From Niabella pedocola (GTDB lineage Bacteria; Bacteroidota; Bacteroidia; Chitinophagales; Chitinophagaceae): a stretch of DNA of 64,000 bases. The DNA lies in the NCBI RefSeq assembly GCF_021044425.1, contig NZ_JAJNEC010000003.1, forward strand, positions 62,001 through 126,000, in the 5' to 3' direction. The position numbers were made by a program, and so were the translations under genes. Each line of letters opens with the position of its first letter. Positions within the stretch are counted from its first letter, which is position 1. Shown piece by piece: positions 1 to 9,247 of the stretch. The notes under the pieces were generated by a model that was not told the DNA's origin, did no database searches, and saw only the letters and a program-made list of their open reading frames with translations.

Positions 1-90
1 AACAACCGCAGATAATTTGTATATTGGTATGGATTTTAAAACAGATCACCGGTATTGCGGGGCCGCGGCAATCCGGGTTGCGTTACAAAG

Positions 91-1077
91 ATGATAACAG
101 ATAATTTCGGACGGAACATTCACTATTTGCGACTGGCTGTTACAGACAGGTGTAATTTACGTTGTACCTATTGTATGCCGGCGGGGGGGCTGCAATGGCT
201 GCCCGGTAAGGAGCTGATGCGGTATGAAGAAATGCTGCGGCTCTGCCGGCTGCTGGTAACAATGGGCATCGAGAAGATCCGTATTACCGGTGGGGAACCT
301 TTTGTACGAAAAGACCTGATGCCGTTTTTATACCAGCTTGCGGAAATCGGCGGACTTAAGGAGCTTACCCTTACAACCAATGGCCTGCTAACAGAAAAAT
401 ATGTTCCAGGGTTAAAACAGCTGGGGGTAAAGGCGGTTAATTTAAGTTTGGATACCCTTGATCCCGGTCGCTTCCGGCAAATTGCCCGCAGGGATGGCGT
501 CGATAAAGTACTGGCAACCATGCACCGGCTTTTGGAGCAGGATATCGATGTTAAAATAAATGCCGTGGTAATGGAGGGAAAAAATATTGAAGATATTGTG
601 CCATTGGTGCTGCTCACGAAAACGCTGCCCGTTAGTGTGCGGTTTATAGAGGAAATGCCCTTTAACGGCGGGGGTGGCCCGGTTCCGTTAAAATGGGATG
701 CTGTGCAGATGCTCCGCCATATAAAAATGTATTTCCCGGATATGGAACGGACAGCGGATCCCGCCCATGCAACCTCCAGTAATTATAAGATCCCGGGATT
801 TACAGGAAGCCTGGGCATTATAGCCGGATACACGCGGTCTTTTTGCGGAAGCTGCAACCGCATTCGTATTACGCCTGCCGGAATACTGCGTACCTGCTTA
901 TACAGCAGTGGCGGCCTGGATCTGAAGCAGGCGATGCGTGCCGGAGCTGCCGATGCTGAAATAGAACAACTCATAATAAACGCCCTGTTGAAAAAGCCGG
1001 AAGACGGCTGGGCGGCACAGGACATACCGGAGGTTGCAAGGATTCCATATGAATCAATGGCAGCCATCGGCGGATAA
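91..1077 (+). CDS. moaA: GTP 3',8-cyclase MoaA (molybdenum cofactor step 1)
   Basis: Radical-SAM enzyme that, with MoaC, converts GTP to cyclic pyranopterin monophosphate in the cytoplasm. The N-terminal [4Fe-4S] motif CNLRCTYC has cysteines at residues 21, 25 and 28. The second, C-terminal cluster is formed by C252, C255 and C269. The protein ends in the Gly-Gly needed for activity in this family. Length is 328 residues, as usual. I chose ATG 91 rather than TTG 55 because family members begin close to the sequence MITDNFGR. It is the first gene of the forward run moaA-moeA-moaC-mobA-moeB, with 8 bp to moeA. Confidence 0.96.
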   Translation: MITDNFGRNIHYLRLAVTDRCNLRCTYCMPAGGLQWLPGKELMRYEEMLRLCRLLVTMGIEKIRITGGEPFVRKDLMPFLYQLAEIGGLKELTLTTNGLLTEKYVPGLKQLGVKAVNLSLDTLDPGRFRQIARRDGVDKVLATMHRLLEQDIDVKINAVVMEGKNIEDIVPLVLLTKTLPVSVRFIEEMPFNGGGGPVPLKWDAVQMLRHIKMYFPDMERTADPAHATSSNYKIPGFTGSLGIIAGYTRSFCGSCNRIRITPAGILRTCLYSSGGLDLKQAMRAGAADAEIEQLIINALLKKPEDGWAAQDIPEVARIPYESMAAIGG

Positions 1078-1085
1078 ACACAGCT

Positions 1086-2282
1086 ATGATTACGGTAGAA
1101 CAAGCGGGACAGATCATTCAATCGCAAACCAGGGATTTTGGTGTTGAGGAGGTGTTTTACGAAAACAGCCTGCAAAGAGTGCTGGCCGAAACGCTTTTTG
1201 CAGACCGGGATCTGCCGCCCTTTAACCGCGCTACGGTGGACGGAATTGCTCTTCATTTTGAAGACTACAAAAATGGTTTGCGCAGTTTTAAAATAAAGGC
1301 CACCCAGGCAGCAGGTGAAATACCTGTTGCAATTGATGCTAGAGGAGCATGCGTTGAGCTGATGACCGGGGCGGCGCTGGATGAAAGCGTTGATACCGTG
1401 ATCCGTTATGAAGATCTTGATCTTTCAGACGGGAGTGCAACGATCAAAGATGTGGAAGTTAAAAGAAGTCAAAATATTCATTTCAGGGGAAAAGATAAAA
1501 AGCAATACGATAAAATGGCCGGTGCCGGAGAGGTCATTAGCCCGGCGTTGATCGGGCTGGCCGCCTCCATTGGTAAAACAAGATTGCAGGTAAAAAAACT
1601 CCCGCGGGTCGCCATCCTTTCCACAGGAGATGAAATGGTGCCTCCACATACCGTACCAACGGCATTCCAGCTGCGGCGCTCCAACGGCGTAACCCTGAAG
1701 GCCGTGTTGGAAAGCTACCGGATCGATGCGGAGGTTTTTCATCTTAATGACGATAGCGCCCTTATTGAAAGCGTATTGAGCCGCTGCCTGGATGCATACG
1801 ATGTACTGCTGATGAGTGGGGGCGTTTCGATGGGCAAATTCGACTATGTGCCGCAGGTTTTGGAAGGACTGGGTGTGGTGCAATTATTTCATAAAATAAA
1901 GCAGCGGCCGGGCAAACCTTTCTGGTTCGGGGCACGCGATGGCCGTCAGTTGGTTTTTGCATTTCCCGGAAACCCCGTTTCGGTATGGATGTGCCTGCAC
2001 CGGTATTTTATTCCCTGGCTGGAGGCGTCGCTGGAAATACGATCCCGGGCGCCGGAGTATGCTGTGCTGCAGAATGATATTTATTTTCCTCATTCCCTGC
2101 AATTCTTTGTACAGGTGAAACTTGAGATGAATGACCGGGGAATGCTAACGGCGCTTGCTGCGGAAACAAATGGCTCGGGCGACTTTTCGAATCTGGTGTA
2201 TACCGATGCCTTTATGGAATTGCCATTGGAAAAAAATGAATTTAAAAAAGGGGAAGTATACCCCGTGTGGAGGTATCGTTAA
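1086..2282 (+). CDS. moeA: Molybdopterin molybdenumtransferase MoeA
   Basis: Inserts molybdate into adenylated molybdopterin to complete the cofactor. The 398-residue protein has the family order: an N-terminal domain with the DLPPFNRATVDGIA signature, a middle beta domain, a MoCF-fold domain with STGDE and MSGGVSMGKFDYV, and a C-terminal barrel. It starts 8 bp after moaA and ends 19 bp before moaC, so the genes are probably co-transcribed. No separate MogA/MoaB adenylyltransferase was found in the window, so that step must be encoded elsewhere. Confidence 0.96.
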   Translation: MITVEQAGQIIQSQTRDFGVEEVFYENSLQRVLAETLFADRDLPPFNRATVDGIALHFEDYKNGLRSFKIKATQAAGEIPVAIDARGACVELMTGAALDESVDTVIRYEDLDLSDGSATIKDVEVKRSQNIHFRGKDKKQYDKMAGAGEVISPALIGLAASIGKTRLQVKKLPRVAILSTGDEMVPPHTVPTAFQLRRSNGVTLKAVLESYRIDAEVFHLNDDSALIESVLSRCLDAYDVLLMSGGVSMGKFDYVPQVLEGLGVVQLFHKIKQRPGKPFWFGARDGRQLVFAFPGNPVSVWMCLHRYFIPWLEASLEIRSRAPEYAVLQNDIYFPHSLQFFVQVKLEMNDRGMLTALAAETNGSGDFSNLVYTDAFMELPLEKNEFKKGEVYPVWRYR

Positions 2283-2301
2283 CCCGCCTTATGCTTTAAT
2301 T

Positions 2302-2778
2302 ATGACTGCATTTACGCATTTAGATAAAAACGACAGCCCGGCAATGGTAGATGTGGGCGAAAAGAAAATCACCCGCAGGGAAGCCGTGGCCCAGGCTGTT
2401 ATCGTGTTGCCGGAAGCGGTTTTGAAAGCCCTTCAGGACCATGATTTCGCAACCTCCAAAGGCCCGGTTTTTCAAACGGCCGTTATTGCCGGCATTATGG
2501 CGGCAAAAAAGACCGGAGCGCTGATACCGCTTTGCCATCCTTTGGGATTGACAAATTGCAGCGTCGATATCACATTAAATGCCCAACAGGAAATTGTTAT
2601 TCGCTGCACTGCCAGTATAGAATCCCAAACCGGTGTAGAAATGGAAGCGCTTACCGGCGCATCGGTTGCCGCGCTCACCATTTATGATATGTGCAAGGCA
2701 TTGAGCCATGATATGGTAATTAAAGAAATTAAACTCATGGAGAAAAGAGGAGGCAAACATGATTTTAAAAGACAATAA
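2302..2778 (+). CDS. moaC: Cyclic pyranopterin monophosphate synthase MoaC
   Basis: Acts after MoaA, rearranging 3',8-cyclo-GTP to cPMP. The sequence has the MoaC hallmarks: MVDVGEK near the N-terminus, then LIPLCHPLGLT and the GVEMEALTGASVAALTIYD block. The open frame extends to 2155 inside moeA, but ATG 2302 gives the normal size (158 residues) and an N-terminus matching the family. The end overlaps mobA by 20 bp, which suggests translational coupling. Confidence 0.95.
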   Translation: MTAFTHLDKNDSPAMVDVGEKKITRREAVAQAVIVLPEAVLKALQDHDFATSKGPVFQTAVIAGIMAAKKTGALIPLCHPLGLTNCSVDITLNAQQEIVIRCTASIESQTGVEMEALTGASVAALTIYDMCKALSHDMVIKEIKLMEKRGGKHDFKRQ

Positions 2779-3361
2779 CCGGCCACCGTTAAACGGGTTG
2801 GTGCTTGCCGGTGGCCGGAGCACCCGGATGGGTAACGACAAGGCCCGGATCAAATGGTATGGAAAGGAACAGCGCTATTATGCGGCGGACCTGTTGCGCG
2901 GCTTTTGTGAGGAAGTATTTATTTCCTGCCGGCCGGAACAGGTAAACGATGTTGATGCGGCCTACAAGGCGCTGCCGGATAGTTTTCTGAACATGGGTCC
3001 CTTGAGCGGTATTCTTTCTGCGCTGCGGTTGCAAAGCGCCAACGCCTGGCTGGTGGTGGCCTGCGATCTGCCGTTGCTGGATAAGCGTTCCTTACAATTT
3101 TTAATTGAGCACCGGGCTGCTGGAAAAATAGCTACTACGTATCAAAGCCCGGTGGATGGGTTGCCCGAACCCCTGATTACCATATGGGAGCCCGGAAGCT
3201 ATCCGGTTTTGCTGCGGTTTTTAGGGGAGGGGATTACCTGTCCCCGGAAGGTGCTGCTCAACAGCAATACCTTTGTCCTGGAAACAGGCAACGGCGCAGC
3301 CCTGATGAATGTGAATACACCGGAAGATGCGGAGCAGGCGAAAAGAATGATGAATAAATAA
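2759..3361 (+). CDS. mobA: Molybdenum cofactor guanylyltransferase MobA
   Basis: Nucleotidyltransferase that adds GMP to Mo-molybdopterin to make the bis-MGD-type cofactor used by DMSO-reductase-family enzymes, which fits the fdhF/ydeP gene nearby. The N-terminus has the family signature LAGGRSTRMGNDKA (GTP/Mg site), followed by a CDLPLLD motif near residue 102. Length is 200 residues. The start overlaps the end of moaC, and a strong purine-rich AGAGGAGG (about 2745-2752) precedes it. Such a good Shine-Dalgarno is uncommon in this group and supports the start. Confidence 0.94.
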   Translation: MILKDNNRPPLNGLVLAGGRSTRMGNDKARIKWYGKEQRYYAADLLRGFCEEVFISCRPEQVNDVDAAYKALPDSFLNMGPLSGILSALRLQSANAWLVVACDLPLLDKRSLQFLIEHRAAGKIATTYQSPVDGLPEPLITIWEPGSYPVLLRFLGEGITCPRKVLLNSNTFVLETGNGAALMNVNTPEDAEQAKRMMNK

Positions 3362-3365
3362 TCGT

Positions 3366-4427
3366 ATGAACGAGGAGTGGAACCGATACCATTGTCAGAT
3401 AGCCTTACCCGGTTTTGGACCGGAAGGACAGAAGCGCCTGCAAAGCGCTGCGGTGTTGATTGTTGGGGCAGGCGGTTTAGGCTGCCCTTCCGCACAATAC
3501 CTGGCTGCGGCGGGTATCGGCACCATTGGTATCGCCGATGACGATGTGGTTGCAGAAAGCAACCTGCACCGGCAGATCTTATATGCGCCGCAGGATGTGG
3601 GGTTGCCAAAAGCGGCAACAGCGGTAAAAAGATTGCAGCAGCAAAACCCGTCAGTAACCTTTAATACGCATCCTGTACGGGTTACCTCATCCAATGTAAT
3701 GGAACTGATTGCAGGGTACGATCTTGTACTGGAGGGTACCGATAACTTCGAAACGAAATGCTTATTGAATGACGCCTGTGTGCTGTCTGGCAAGCCATTG
3801 GTATATGGCGCCATATACCAGTATGAGGGGCAGGTAAGCGTATGGAATGTGCTGCAGGCCGACGGAAGCCGTTCCCCAAACTACCGGGATGTTTTTCCGG
3901 GTGCGGAATCGGCGCAGGTGCCCAATTGCGCGGAAGGGGGCGTTATTCCCACGCTGGCAGGTATCGTGGGTAGTATGCAGGCCAATGAAGCCATTAAGTA
4001 CTTCACCGGATCCGGGGAACTATTATGCGGTAAGCTATGGATCATGAATGTGCTGGACGGAAGATCCCGCATCATTCAGCTGAAAAGAACCGGTGCCCGG
4101 GTAGACCGGCTTCCGGAAACCATTGAAGCCATTACATTCGAACAGCTTCAAAGGCGTTTTAAACAGTATACACTGGTTGATGTACGGAGCCTGCAAGAAC
4201 ATGTTGCTTTTAACATCGGTGGTATAAATATTCCTCTGGATGTATTGGAAAGCCGGGTACACCAACTGGATCCGGCGCATCCCATCGTGTGTTATTGTGC
4301 CACAGCAAAAAGAAGTACGGCTGCCGCATTTATAATCAGGGACCGTTTGCCCGGGACAACGATCTATGTACTGAAAAGCGGTGTCGGAAACATGCAGGCC
4401 CACCCATCCGGCATTTCAAAAATGTAG
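3366..4427 (+). CDS. moeB: MoeB/ThiF-type adenylyltransferase fused to rhodanese domain
   Basis: E1-like enzyme that adenylates the C-terminal glycine of MoaD before sulfur loading. The nucleotide-binding loop GAGGLGCPSAQYLAAAG lies near residue 34, and the ATP-site arginine is in the SNLHRQ motif. The C-terminal part (from about residue 255) is a rhodanese domain with DVR and the active-site loop CATAKR. The fusion suggests the protein can both activate MoaD and supply sulfur. It starts 4 bp after mobA. A ThiS-directed role (ThiF) cannot be excluded, but the neighbours and the moaD gene at 10.6 kb favour MoeB. Confidence 0.9.
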   Translation: MNEEWNRYHCQIALPGFGPEGQKRLQSAAVLIVGAGGLGCPSAQYLAAAGIGTIGIADDDVVAESNLHRQILYAPQDVGLPKAATAVKRLQQQNPSVTFNTHPVRVTSSNVMELIAGYDLVLEGTDNFETKCLLNDACVLSGKPLVYGAIYQYEGQVSVWNVLQADGSRSPNYRDVFPGAESAQVPNCAEGGVIPTLAGIVGSMQANEAIKYFTGSGELLCGKLWIMNVLDGRSRIIQLKRTGARVDRLPETIEAITFEQLQRRFKQYTLVDVRSLQEHVAFNIGGINIPLDVLESRVHQLDPAHPIVCYCATAKRSTAAAFIIRDRLPGTTIYVLKSGVGNMQAHPSGISKM

Positions 4428-4635
4428 CTTTTACTTTAACAAAGGAAGATAAAAGAACGGCCGTTTATAACGCTATCCGGATACGGATGCATTGCGGAAA
4501 GCGCGCCTTATGGTGTTGCATGGCCCGGCACACCCGGATGATCCGGATGGTTTTAACCCTTAGATCCGGCTCCCCGTCATTATAAGCAAGAAAATAATTC
4601 CGGGAAACGCGGCCGGGCCCGCGGAGCGATGGATT
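4428..4635. other. Convergent intergenic region
   Basis: This 208-bp stretch separates the 3' ends of moeB (forward) and the bestrophin gene (reverse). It has a GC-rich patch near 4608-4626 that could form a hairpin, but no clean U-tract terminator. I see no gene. Confidence 0.4.
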
Positions 4636-5556
4636 TTAGTCGATCTGCTTTTTTGAATGATTTTTCCGGGATTGGCCGGCCGGCATACCCGCCAGCTCCA
4701 GGTTGGTTTGCTCAATCATTTCACACATGCTGCTAAGTGCCAGGTCGTTTGTTTCTACGCCAAACGGCTCTTCTATCTCGTCTGCAATGGCTTCAAATGC
4801 AACAAAGGTATAGGCTATAAAAACGACGATAAACGGGGTGAACCAGCCGAGCGTGTCTACCAAGCCGAATGGCAGCAGGAAGCAATAAATGTAAATCGTA
4901 CGGTGCAGCAGCACACTGTAACTATAGGGGATGGGGGTAGACATAATGCGCTCGCACCCTCCGGCAACATCTTCCAGCTTATCGATATTTTCATCAAACC
5001 GGGCCTGCTGTATGGAATCGATCTGGTTGGCCGCTTTTGCCCGTTCTACCCATGCGGCCAGGAATTTGGTGATGATGATATATTTGTATTGAGCCTGGGC
5101 CAGTTGTTCAAGATCTTGTTTTCCAAGCCGGCTCTTTAAATCATCCTGCGGGTCGGTGCCCCGTAGCTGATGTTTCAGCGCATAGGTATAGGCAGTCAGC
5201 AGGTGTACAAATTCCAAAACAGTCCCTTCATCAGCCTTTGGATTCAGTAAGGTAAGCGCCTGCCGGGTAAGAGAACGTGTAATGTTCAGCAACGCGCCCC
5301 AAAGCTTACGTCCTTCCCAGAAACGCTCATAGCTTGCATTATTACGAAATCCGAGGAACAACGCCAGTACAAAACCAAACAGGGTCAAAGGGGTTGTATT
5401 AAGAGGCACCTTAAATGAAAAAATGGTTCCATGCAGGTACACAACGGCAAGAGAGAGGAGGAATAAAAGCGACAGGCGCGGCAGCAACCGGGGCAATACG
5501 GACCCGTGCCATATAAAAAGCATTTTGAACCAATGTTCTTTTTTTCTGATGATCAT
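4636..5556 (-). CDS. Bestrophin family ion channel protein
   Basis: Inner-membrane protein of the bestrophin (formerly UPF0187) family, whose members form pentameric anion or cation channels. The 306-residue sequence has the family order: a basic N-terminus, paired hydrophobic segments at about residues 20-75, then the conserved FRNNASYERFWEGRKLWG block. A second hydrophobic pair lies near 215-250, followed by the acidic EEPFGVETNDLAL motif that marks bestrophins. Its place between cofactor genes does not reveal an ion or function. Confidence 0.88.
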   Translation of the reverse strand: MIIRKKEHWFKMLFIWHGSVLPRLLPRLSLLFLLSLAVVYLHGTIFSFKVPLNTTPLTLFGFVLALFLGFRNNASYERFWEGRKLWGALLNITRSLTRQALTLLNPKADEGTVLEFVHLLTAYTYALKHQLRGTDPQDDLKSRLGKQDLEQLAQAQYKYIIITKFLAAWVERAKAANQIDSIQQARFDENIDKLEDVAGGCERIMSTPIPYSYSVLLHRTIYIYCFLLPFGLVDTLGWFTPFIVVFIAYTFVAFEAIADEIEEPFGVETNDLALSSMCEMIEQTNLELAGMPAGQSRKNHSKKQID

Positions 5557-5676
5557 ATATTAAACATAAAATAAAACGGGCGAACCTCACATACAAAAGT
5601 AGCAAATACCGGTATCAAGCTTCAATCTGCCAATAAAAAGCTTCAGAACAGGAAGCGCCGAAGCGCGGGAAACCGG

Positions 5677-6168
5677 TTACCGTTCCCTGCCGGACCTCAC
5701 TGCCAATGCTACCACCTGGTAGGAACTGCGTGCCGGTCTTTTTTCACCTTCGGCCACCAGGCGTAAAGGACCTTTGGAAGGAGGTAAGGCAACTCCGTCT
5801 GCTTTATAGGCAAGGATCACTTTTTTATCTGTAAAGCTGCTATCCAGTTCTGCCAGGGAAAAAAGCACTTCATAACCATCGGCGCAGGTTACAAGCAGGT
5901 ACTTGGATAGGTTTTCACCGTGCAGCGCTTTGCCTGTGGTTACTCCGGCCTTTGTTAAAATGGCCGAAACGGGCACTCCGCTATATGTATGCGACTTACC
6001 GTCACGGTCCTGCAGGAGGGCCGTTGTGCCGGGCATCGCGTTCAGATCTTCCATTGTAAGTTGCAGGGGCTTACTTACCACACCGGATACTTTTAACGTA
6101 AACGGCTTTTGTGCCAACAGGTTGATGCAGAGCAACAGTGCCGGAATAAAGCATGCTATTGTTTTCAT
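5677..6168 (-). CDS. Secreted sulfite-oxidase-fold (molybdopterin-binding domain) protein
   Basis: Small exported protein of 163 residues. ATG 6168 gives a clear signal peptide (MKTIACFIPALLLCINLLAQ), so I reject the longer frame to 6282. The mature part matches the oxidoreductase molybdopterin-binding fold: VSGVVSKPLQLTMEDLNAMP, then TYSGVPVSAIL, VTCADGYEVLFSLAEL and a final GPLRLV. The one mature cysteine, in VTCADGYE, is where sulfite oxidases hold the Mo-binding cysteine. It lacks the dimerisation and heme domains of full enzymes, so catalysis is uncertain. The Mo-cofactor genes around it support a cofactor link. Confidence 0.75.
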   Translation of the reverse strand: MKTIACFIPALLLCINLLAQKPFTLKVSGVVSKPLQLTMEDLNAMPGTTALLQDRDGKSHTYSGVPVSAILTKAGVTTGKALHGENLSKYLLVTCADGYEVLFSLAELDSSFTDKKVILAYKADGVALPPSKGPLRLVAEGEKRPARSSYQVVALAVRSGRER

Positions 6169-6486
6169 TACAAAGTTTTTGTTAAGGAAAGGAACCGGAA
6201 TTTTTTGCCGGTTGTGAAAGCAGCTGGCAGAAGCTACCGGAGCTTTTGCGGAAGGACAATGCAGTAAAAGGATTAAACGCATTTACCAACGACCACATCT
6301 GTTATTTTGCACTCCGGGGCATTCAGTAATCGATTACTAATGTCATTTACCCGGGCAATTTTTTTATCATTGCTGCAGATACGCGGATTGCGTCTGCGGT
6401 ACTTTTGTCGTGATGTTTTTGAGTGCTATTAAAACCGGTACCACATGTGCGCATCCGCGGCCTTAACGAAATGAAGCTGCATCCTA
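6169..6486. other. Intergenic region upstream of the sulfite-oxidase-fold gene
   Basis: This 318-bp region lies between the stop of fdhF/ydeP and the start of the small secreted gene, both on the reverse strand, so it should hold a reverse promoter. The clear element is the perfect palindrome at 6325-6338. No small gene was found. Confidence 0.5.
6325..6338. promoter_or_regulatory. Perfect palindrome AGTAATCGATTACT, LacI-type operator candidate
   Basis: A 14-bp perfect palindrome with a central CG, the usual form of LacI/GalR-family operators. It lies 157 bp upstream of the reverse gene starting at 6168. It shares the 12-bp core GTAATCGATTAC with the palindrome at 40337-40352. No LacI-family gene is in the window. 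Confidence 0.5.
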
Positions 6487-8883
6487 TTATTCCACGTCCT
6501 GTTCCGGTTCCAGCAGGCTCCGGTACAAAATTTTGTCTATCTTTTGATACACTTCCGGGTCGTGTTTCCTGATTTTTATTTTTACATATTTTGAAGCCGG
6601 CATATTGCTTTCTTTTACAACATTATTGACCGAAACCAGTACGTTGGTTTCCGGGAAATAGGTAACGGTATTCTGCCGGGGTATCGGGTAGCACACAATC
6701 ACAAATAAAGGAGCGATCCGTTCCACGTTATCATCATAGTTAAACAGGTCCACTTTATCACCTGCGCTGAAACCTGCCCGGTCAATATCTTCCTGGTTCA
6801 TAAAGATCACCCGCCGTTCGTTCTTGATGCCCCGGTAGCGATCGTCGAGTCCGTAAATAGTAGTGTTGAACTGGTCGTGGGTGCGTGTTGTGGCCATCAT
6901 GTATTCATCCGCTTCAAGATGATTGTCGGGGATCGCAGTGATCGTAAAGGGGGCGCGGCCGTCCAGCTCATTAGCAAAACGTTGGTAATCCCGCGCCGCG
7001 TTGGGCAGGTAAAAGCCCCCTTTTTGCCGCACCCGTACATTGTAGTTTTCGAAGCCGGGGATGCATTTTTCAATATCATCCCGCACCGCGTCATAACTGT
7101 CGTGATAGCGCTGCCAGTTCACCACGGCCCGGCTCCCCAGGGTAGCCATTGCCAGGCGGCAAACAATCTGTGTTTCATTGATCAGGTCTTTGGAAACAGG
7201 ATCGAGCATGCCTTTTGACTGTTGTACCACACCCATCGAATTCTCTGTGGATATAATTTGCACTTCGCCATTTACGATGTCTTTATCACTACGCCCATAG
7301 GTGGGCAGGATGATGGCTTCTTTCCCGTGGATCAGATGTCCCCGGTTTAATTTGGTAGAAACACAAACCAGTAAATTCAGCTTCCGCAGGGCATTGGCGG
7401 TATACGTGGTATCAGGGGTAGCTGAAAGAAAGTTGCCTCCCATACAAAACAGCAGTTTCACCTTTTCCTCATGGATGGCCTTAATGGCGCGAACCACATC
7501 GTATCCATGTTTACGGGGCATCTTGAATCCGAAGAAGCTTTCGAGCCGGTCCAGCTGTTTATCCGTAGGCTTTTCGTCGATCATCATTGTGCGGTTGCCC
7601 TGCACATTGCTGTGCCCGCGTACCGGACAAACGCCGGCGCCGGGTATGCCGATGCTTCCTTTGAGCAATAAAATATTGAGCATTTCCCGGATCATATCCA
7701 CACCATTGGGTTGCTGGGTAATGCCCATTCCCCAACAGAAAATGATCCGTTTTTTAAATGCCATCATTTGCGCCATTTCATAAATGGCTGCTGCAGGAAC
7801 ACCTGCTTCTTTTGCCAGTTCCTCCAGGTTATAGTCTTTAAATTGTTCCAGGAACGCGTCGTATCCCGTTGTTTTTTCTTTTATGAATGCATGGTCCAGT
7901 ACTTCTCCCGGAGATTTTTTTTCAAAATCAAGCAGTAATAATTCGAGGGCTTTCAGCAACGCCATGTCGCCGTTTATTTTTACAGGCAGAAACAGGTCTG
8001 CCAGCTTGCCCGCTTTGCCGATAGCGCTTGTAACCGCCTGTGGATTACGAAAACCCATCAGCCCTGCTTCCGGCAGCGGATTGATGGCAACGATCTTTGC
8101 GCCGTTCTGCTTTCCTTTGGCCAAAGCGCTCATCATACGGGGCGCATTGGTGCCCGGGTTTTGTCCAACAATGATGATAACATCTGTGTCATAAAAATCT
8201 TCCAGCGTTACGGTGCCCTTGCCGATACCGATGGTGGGCCGCAATGCCGAGCCGGAGGTTTCATGGCACATATTGGAGCAGTCGGGCATATTGTTCGTTC
8301 CAAATTCTTTGGCAAAAAGCTGGTAAACAAAAGAAGCTTCATTGCTGGTGCGTCCTGATGTATAAAAGGCGGCGGCATCAGGCGAGTCCAGCGCGTTCAG
8401 GTGTGCGGCAATTTTTTTAAACGCGTCTTCCCAGCTGATGGACTGGTAATGGGTACCGCCTTCCGGCAGATACATCGGTGCTGTAAGCCGGCCCAGTTTC
8501 CCGATCCGGTAGTCATCTAATTTGGCCAGGTCAAAAACGGAATGCTGTCTGAAAAAAGCTGCGGTAATTTTTTTGGTGGTGGCTTCTTCTGCCAGCGCCT
8601 TTGCACCGTTTTCGCAGTATTCGCCGATGGGCGAGCGTTCATCATCGGGGTCGGGCCAGGCACAGCTTGGGCAATCAAAGCCTTTAAACTGGTTCATTTT
8701 TAACAAGGCCAGGTTTCCCCGGAAAAATGTTTTTTCTTCCACGAGGTCGCGCATGGCGGCCACTACAGCGGGCAGGCCCGCAGCCCAGGTTTTTATGGGA
8801 CTCAGCTTAAGGTCTAAAAGCCGGTACGGATTTTCGGCATCCGGTTCTTTCTTTATTTTTTCTTCAATGGCTTCTTTTTTCAT
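6487..8883 (-). CDS. FdhF/YdeP family molybdopterin oxidoreductase
   Basis: Large bis-MGD oxidoreductase of the formate-dehydrogenase-alpha-like YdeP family; the physiological substrate of this subfamily is not settled. I chose ATG 8883 (798 residues), which follows a noncoding stretch; the frame to 9009 runs into the neighbouring gene. Near the N-terminus is the short cysteine motif DCPSCAWPDP, typical of YdeP, in place of the longer four-cysteine [4Fe-4S] motif of true formate dehydrogenases. Further on are NMCHETSG and QNPGTNAPRMM, the cofactor-binding region. The C-terminal domain has a THDQFNT segment. FdhD, MobA and the other cofactor genes nearby supply its cofactor. Confidence 0.9.
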   Translation of the reverse strand: MKKEAIEEKIKKEPDAENPYRLLDLKLSPIKTWAAGLPAVVAAMRDLVEEKTFFRGNLALLKMNQFKGFDCPSCAWPDPDDERSPIGEYCENGAKALAEEATTKKITAAFFRQHSVFDLAKLDDYRIGKLGRLTAPMYLPEGGTHYQSISWEDAFKKIAAHLNALDSPDAAAFYTSGRTSNEASFVYQLFAKEFGTNNMPDCSNMCHETSGSALRPTIGIGKGTVTLEDFYDTDVIIIVGQNPGTNAPRMMSALAKGKQNGAKIVAINPLPEAGLMGFRNPQAVTSAIGKAGKLADLFLPVKINGDMALLKALELLLLDFEKKSPGEVLDHAFIKEKTTGYDAFLEQFKDYNLEELAKEAGVPAAAIYEMAQMMAFKKRIIFCWGMGITQQPNGVDMIREMLNILLLKGSIGIPGAGVCPVRGHSNVQGNRTMMIDEKPTDKQLDRLESFFGFKMPRKHGYDVVRAIKAIHEEKVKLLFCMGGNFLSATPDTTYTANALRKLNLLVCVSTKLNRGHLIHGKEAIILPTYGRSDKDIVNGEVQIISTENSMGVVQQSKGMLDPVSKDLINETQIVCRLAMATLGSRAVVNWQRYHDSYDAVRDDIEKCIPGFENYNVRVRQKGGFYLPNAARDYQRFANELDGRAPFTITAIPDNHLEADEYMMATTRTHDQFNTTIYGLDDRYRGIKNERRVIFMNQEDIDRAGFSAGDKVDLFNYDDNVERIAPLFVIVCYPIPRQNTVTYFPETNVLVSVNNVVKESNMPASKYVKIKIRKHDPEVYQKIDKILYRSLLEPEQDVE

Positions 8884-8893
8884 GCCGTTTATT

Positions 8894-9247
8894 TTAATCA
8901 CAGGTAAGTGACGGGTTCGGATAATTGTCGCTTTGATCTTCGGCGGTATTGTCAATACAAACAAAATCTTTTTCAACCAGCAAGTGCAGGTTGCCGGATA
9001 CATCTTCAAAACCCACCTGATCGGTATTGTAAAGCGCTTCGATCATGGTTTGGGGCATGCTGAGTACGATTTTGCTGCCGGAAAAATCTGCCGACAGCGC
9101 TGCCTCTTTTGTGTTTTCTATCGCATAAATAAGTGTGTTGCCGGCAAATACAGTTTGCTCTTCCAGATTCCCTTTCTTCCAAAGCTTTGCAACTTCAGAC
9201 CGGGTTAACCGGTATCGGAGGCTGTTGCCTTTAATTCTGATCTTCAT
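8894..9247 (-). CDS. Conserved small protein encoded between fdhD and fdhF (DUF7009-like)
   Basis: A 117-residue soluble protein with no signal peptide or membrane segment. The start MKIRIKGNSLRYRLTRSEV is charged and beta-rich; the second half has VLSMPQTMIEALYNTDQVGFE and a cysteine-containing acidic tail (CIDNTAEDQSDNYPNPSLTC). I believe it matches the uncharacterised DUF7009 family but cannot confirm that here. It overlaps the end of fdhD by 17 bp and stops 10 bp before the oxidoreductase start, so it is locked into this operon. A chaperone or assembly role for the oxidoreductase is a reasonable guess only. Confidence 0.7.
   Translation of the reverse strand: MKIRIKGNSLRYRLTRSEVAKLWKKGNLEEQTVFAGNTLIYAIENTKEAALSADFSGSKIVLSMPQTMIEALYNTDQVGFEDVSGNLHLLVEKDFVCIDNTAEDQSDNYPNPSLTCD

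Noticed and set aside
4289..4585. Possible frameshifted C-terminal extension of moeB
   Set aside because: The rhodanese domain already ends normally at 4427; the other frame has no family similarity.
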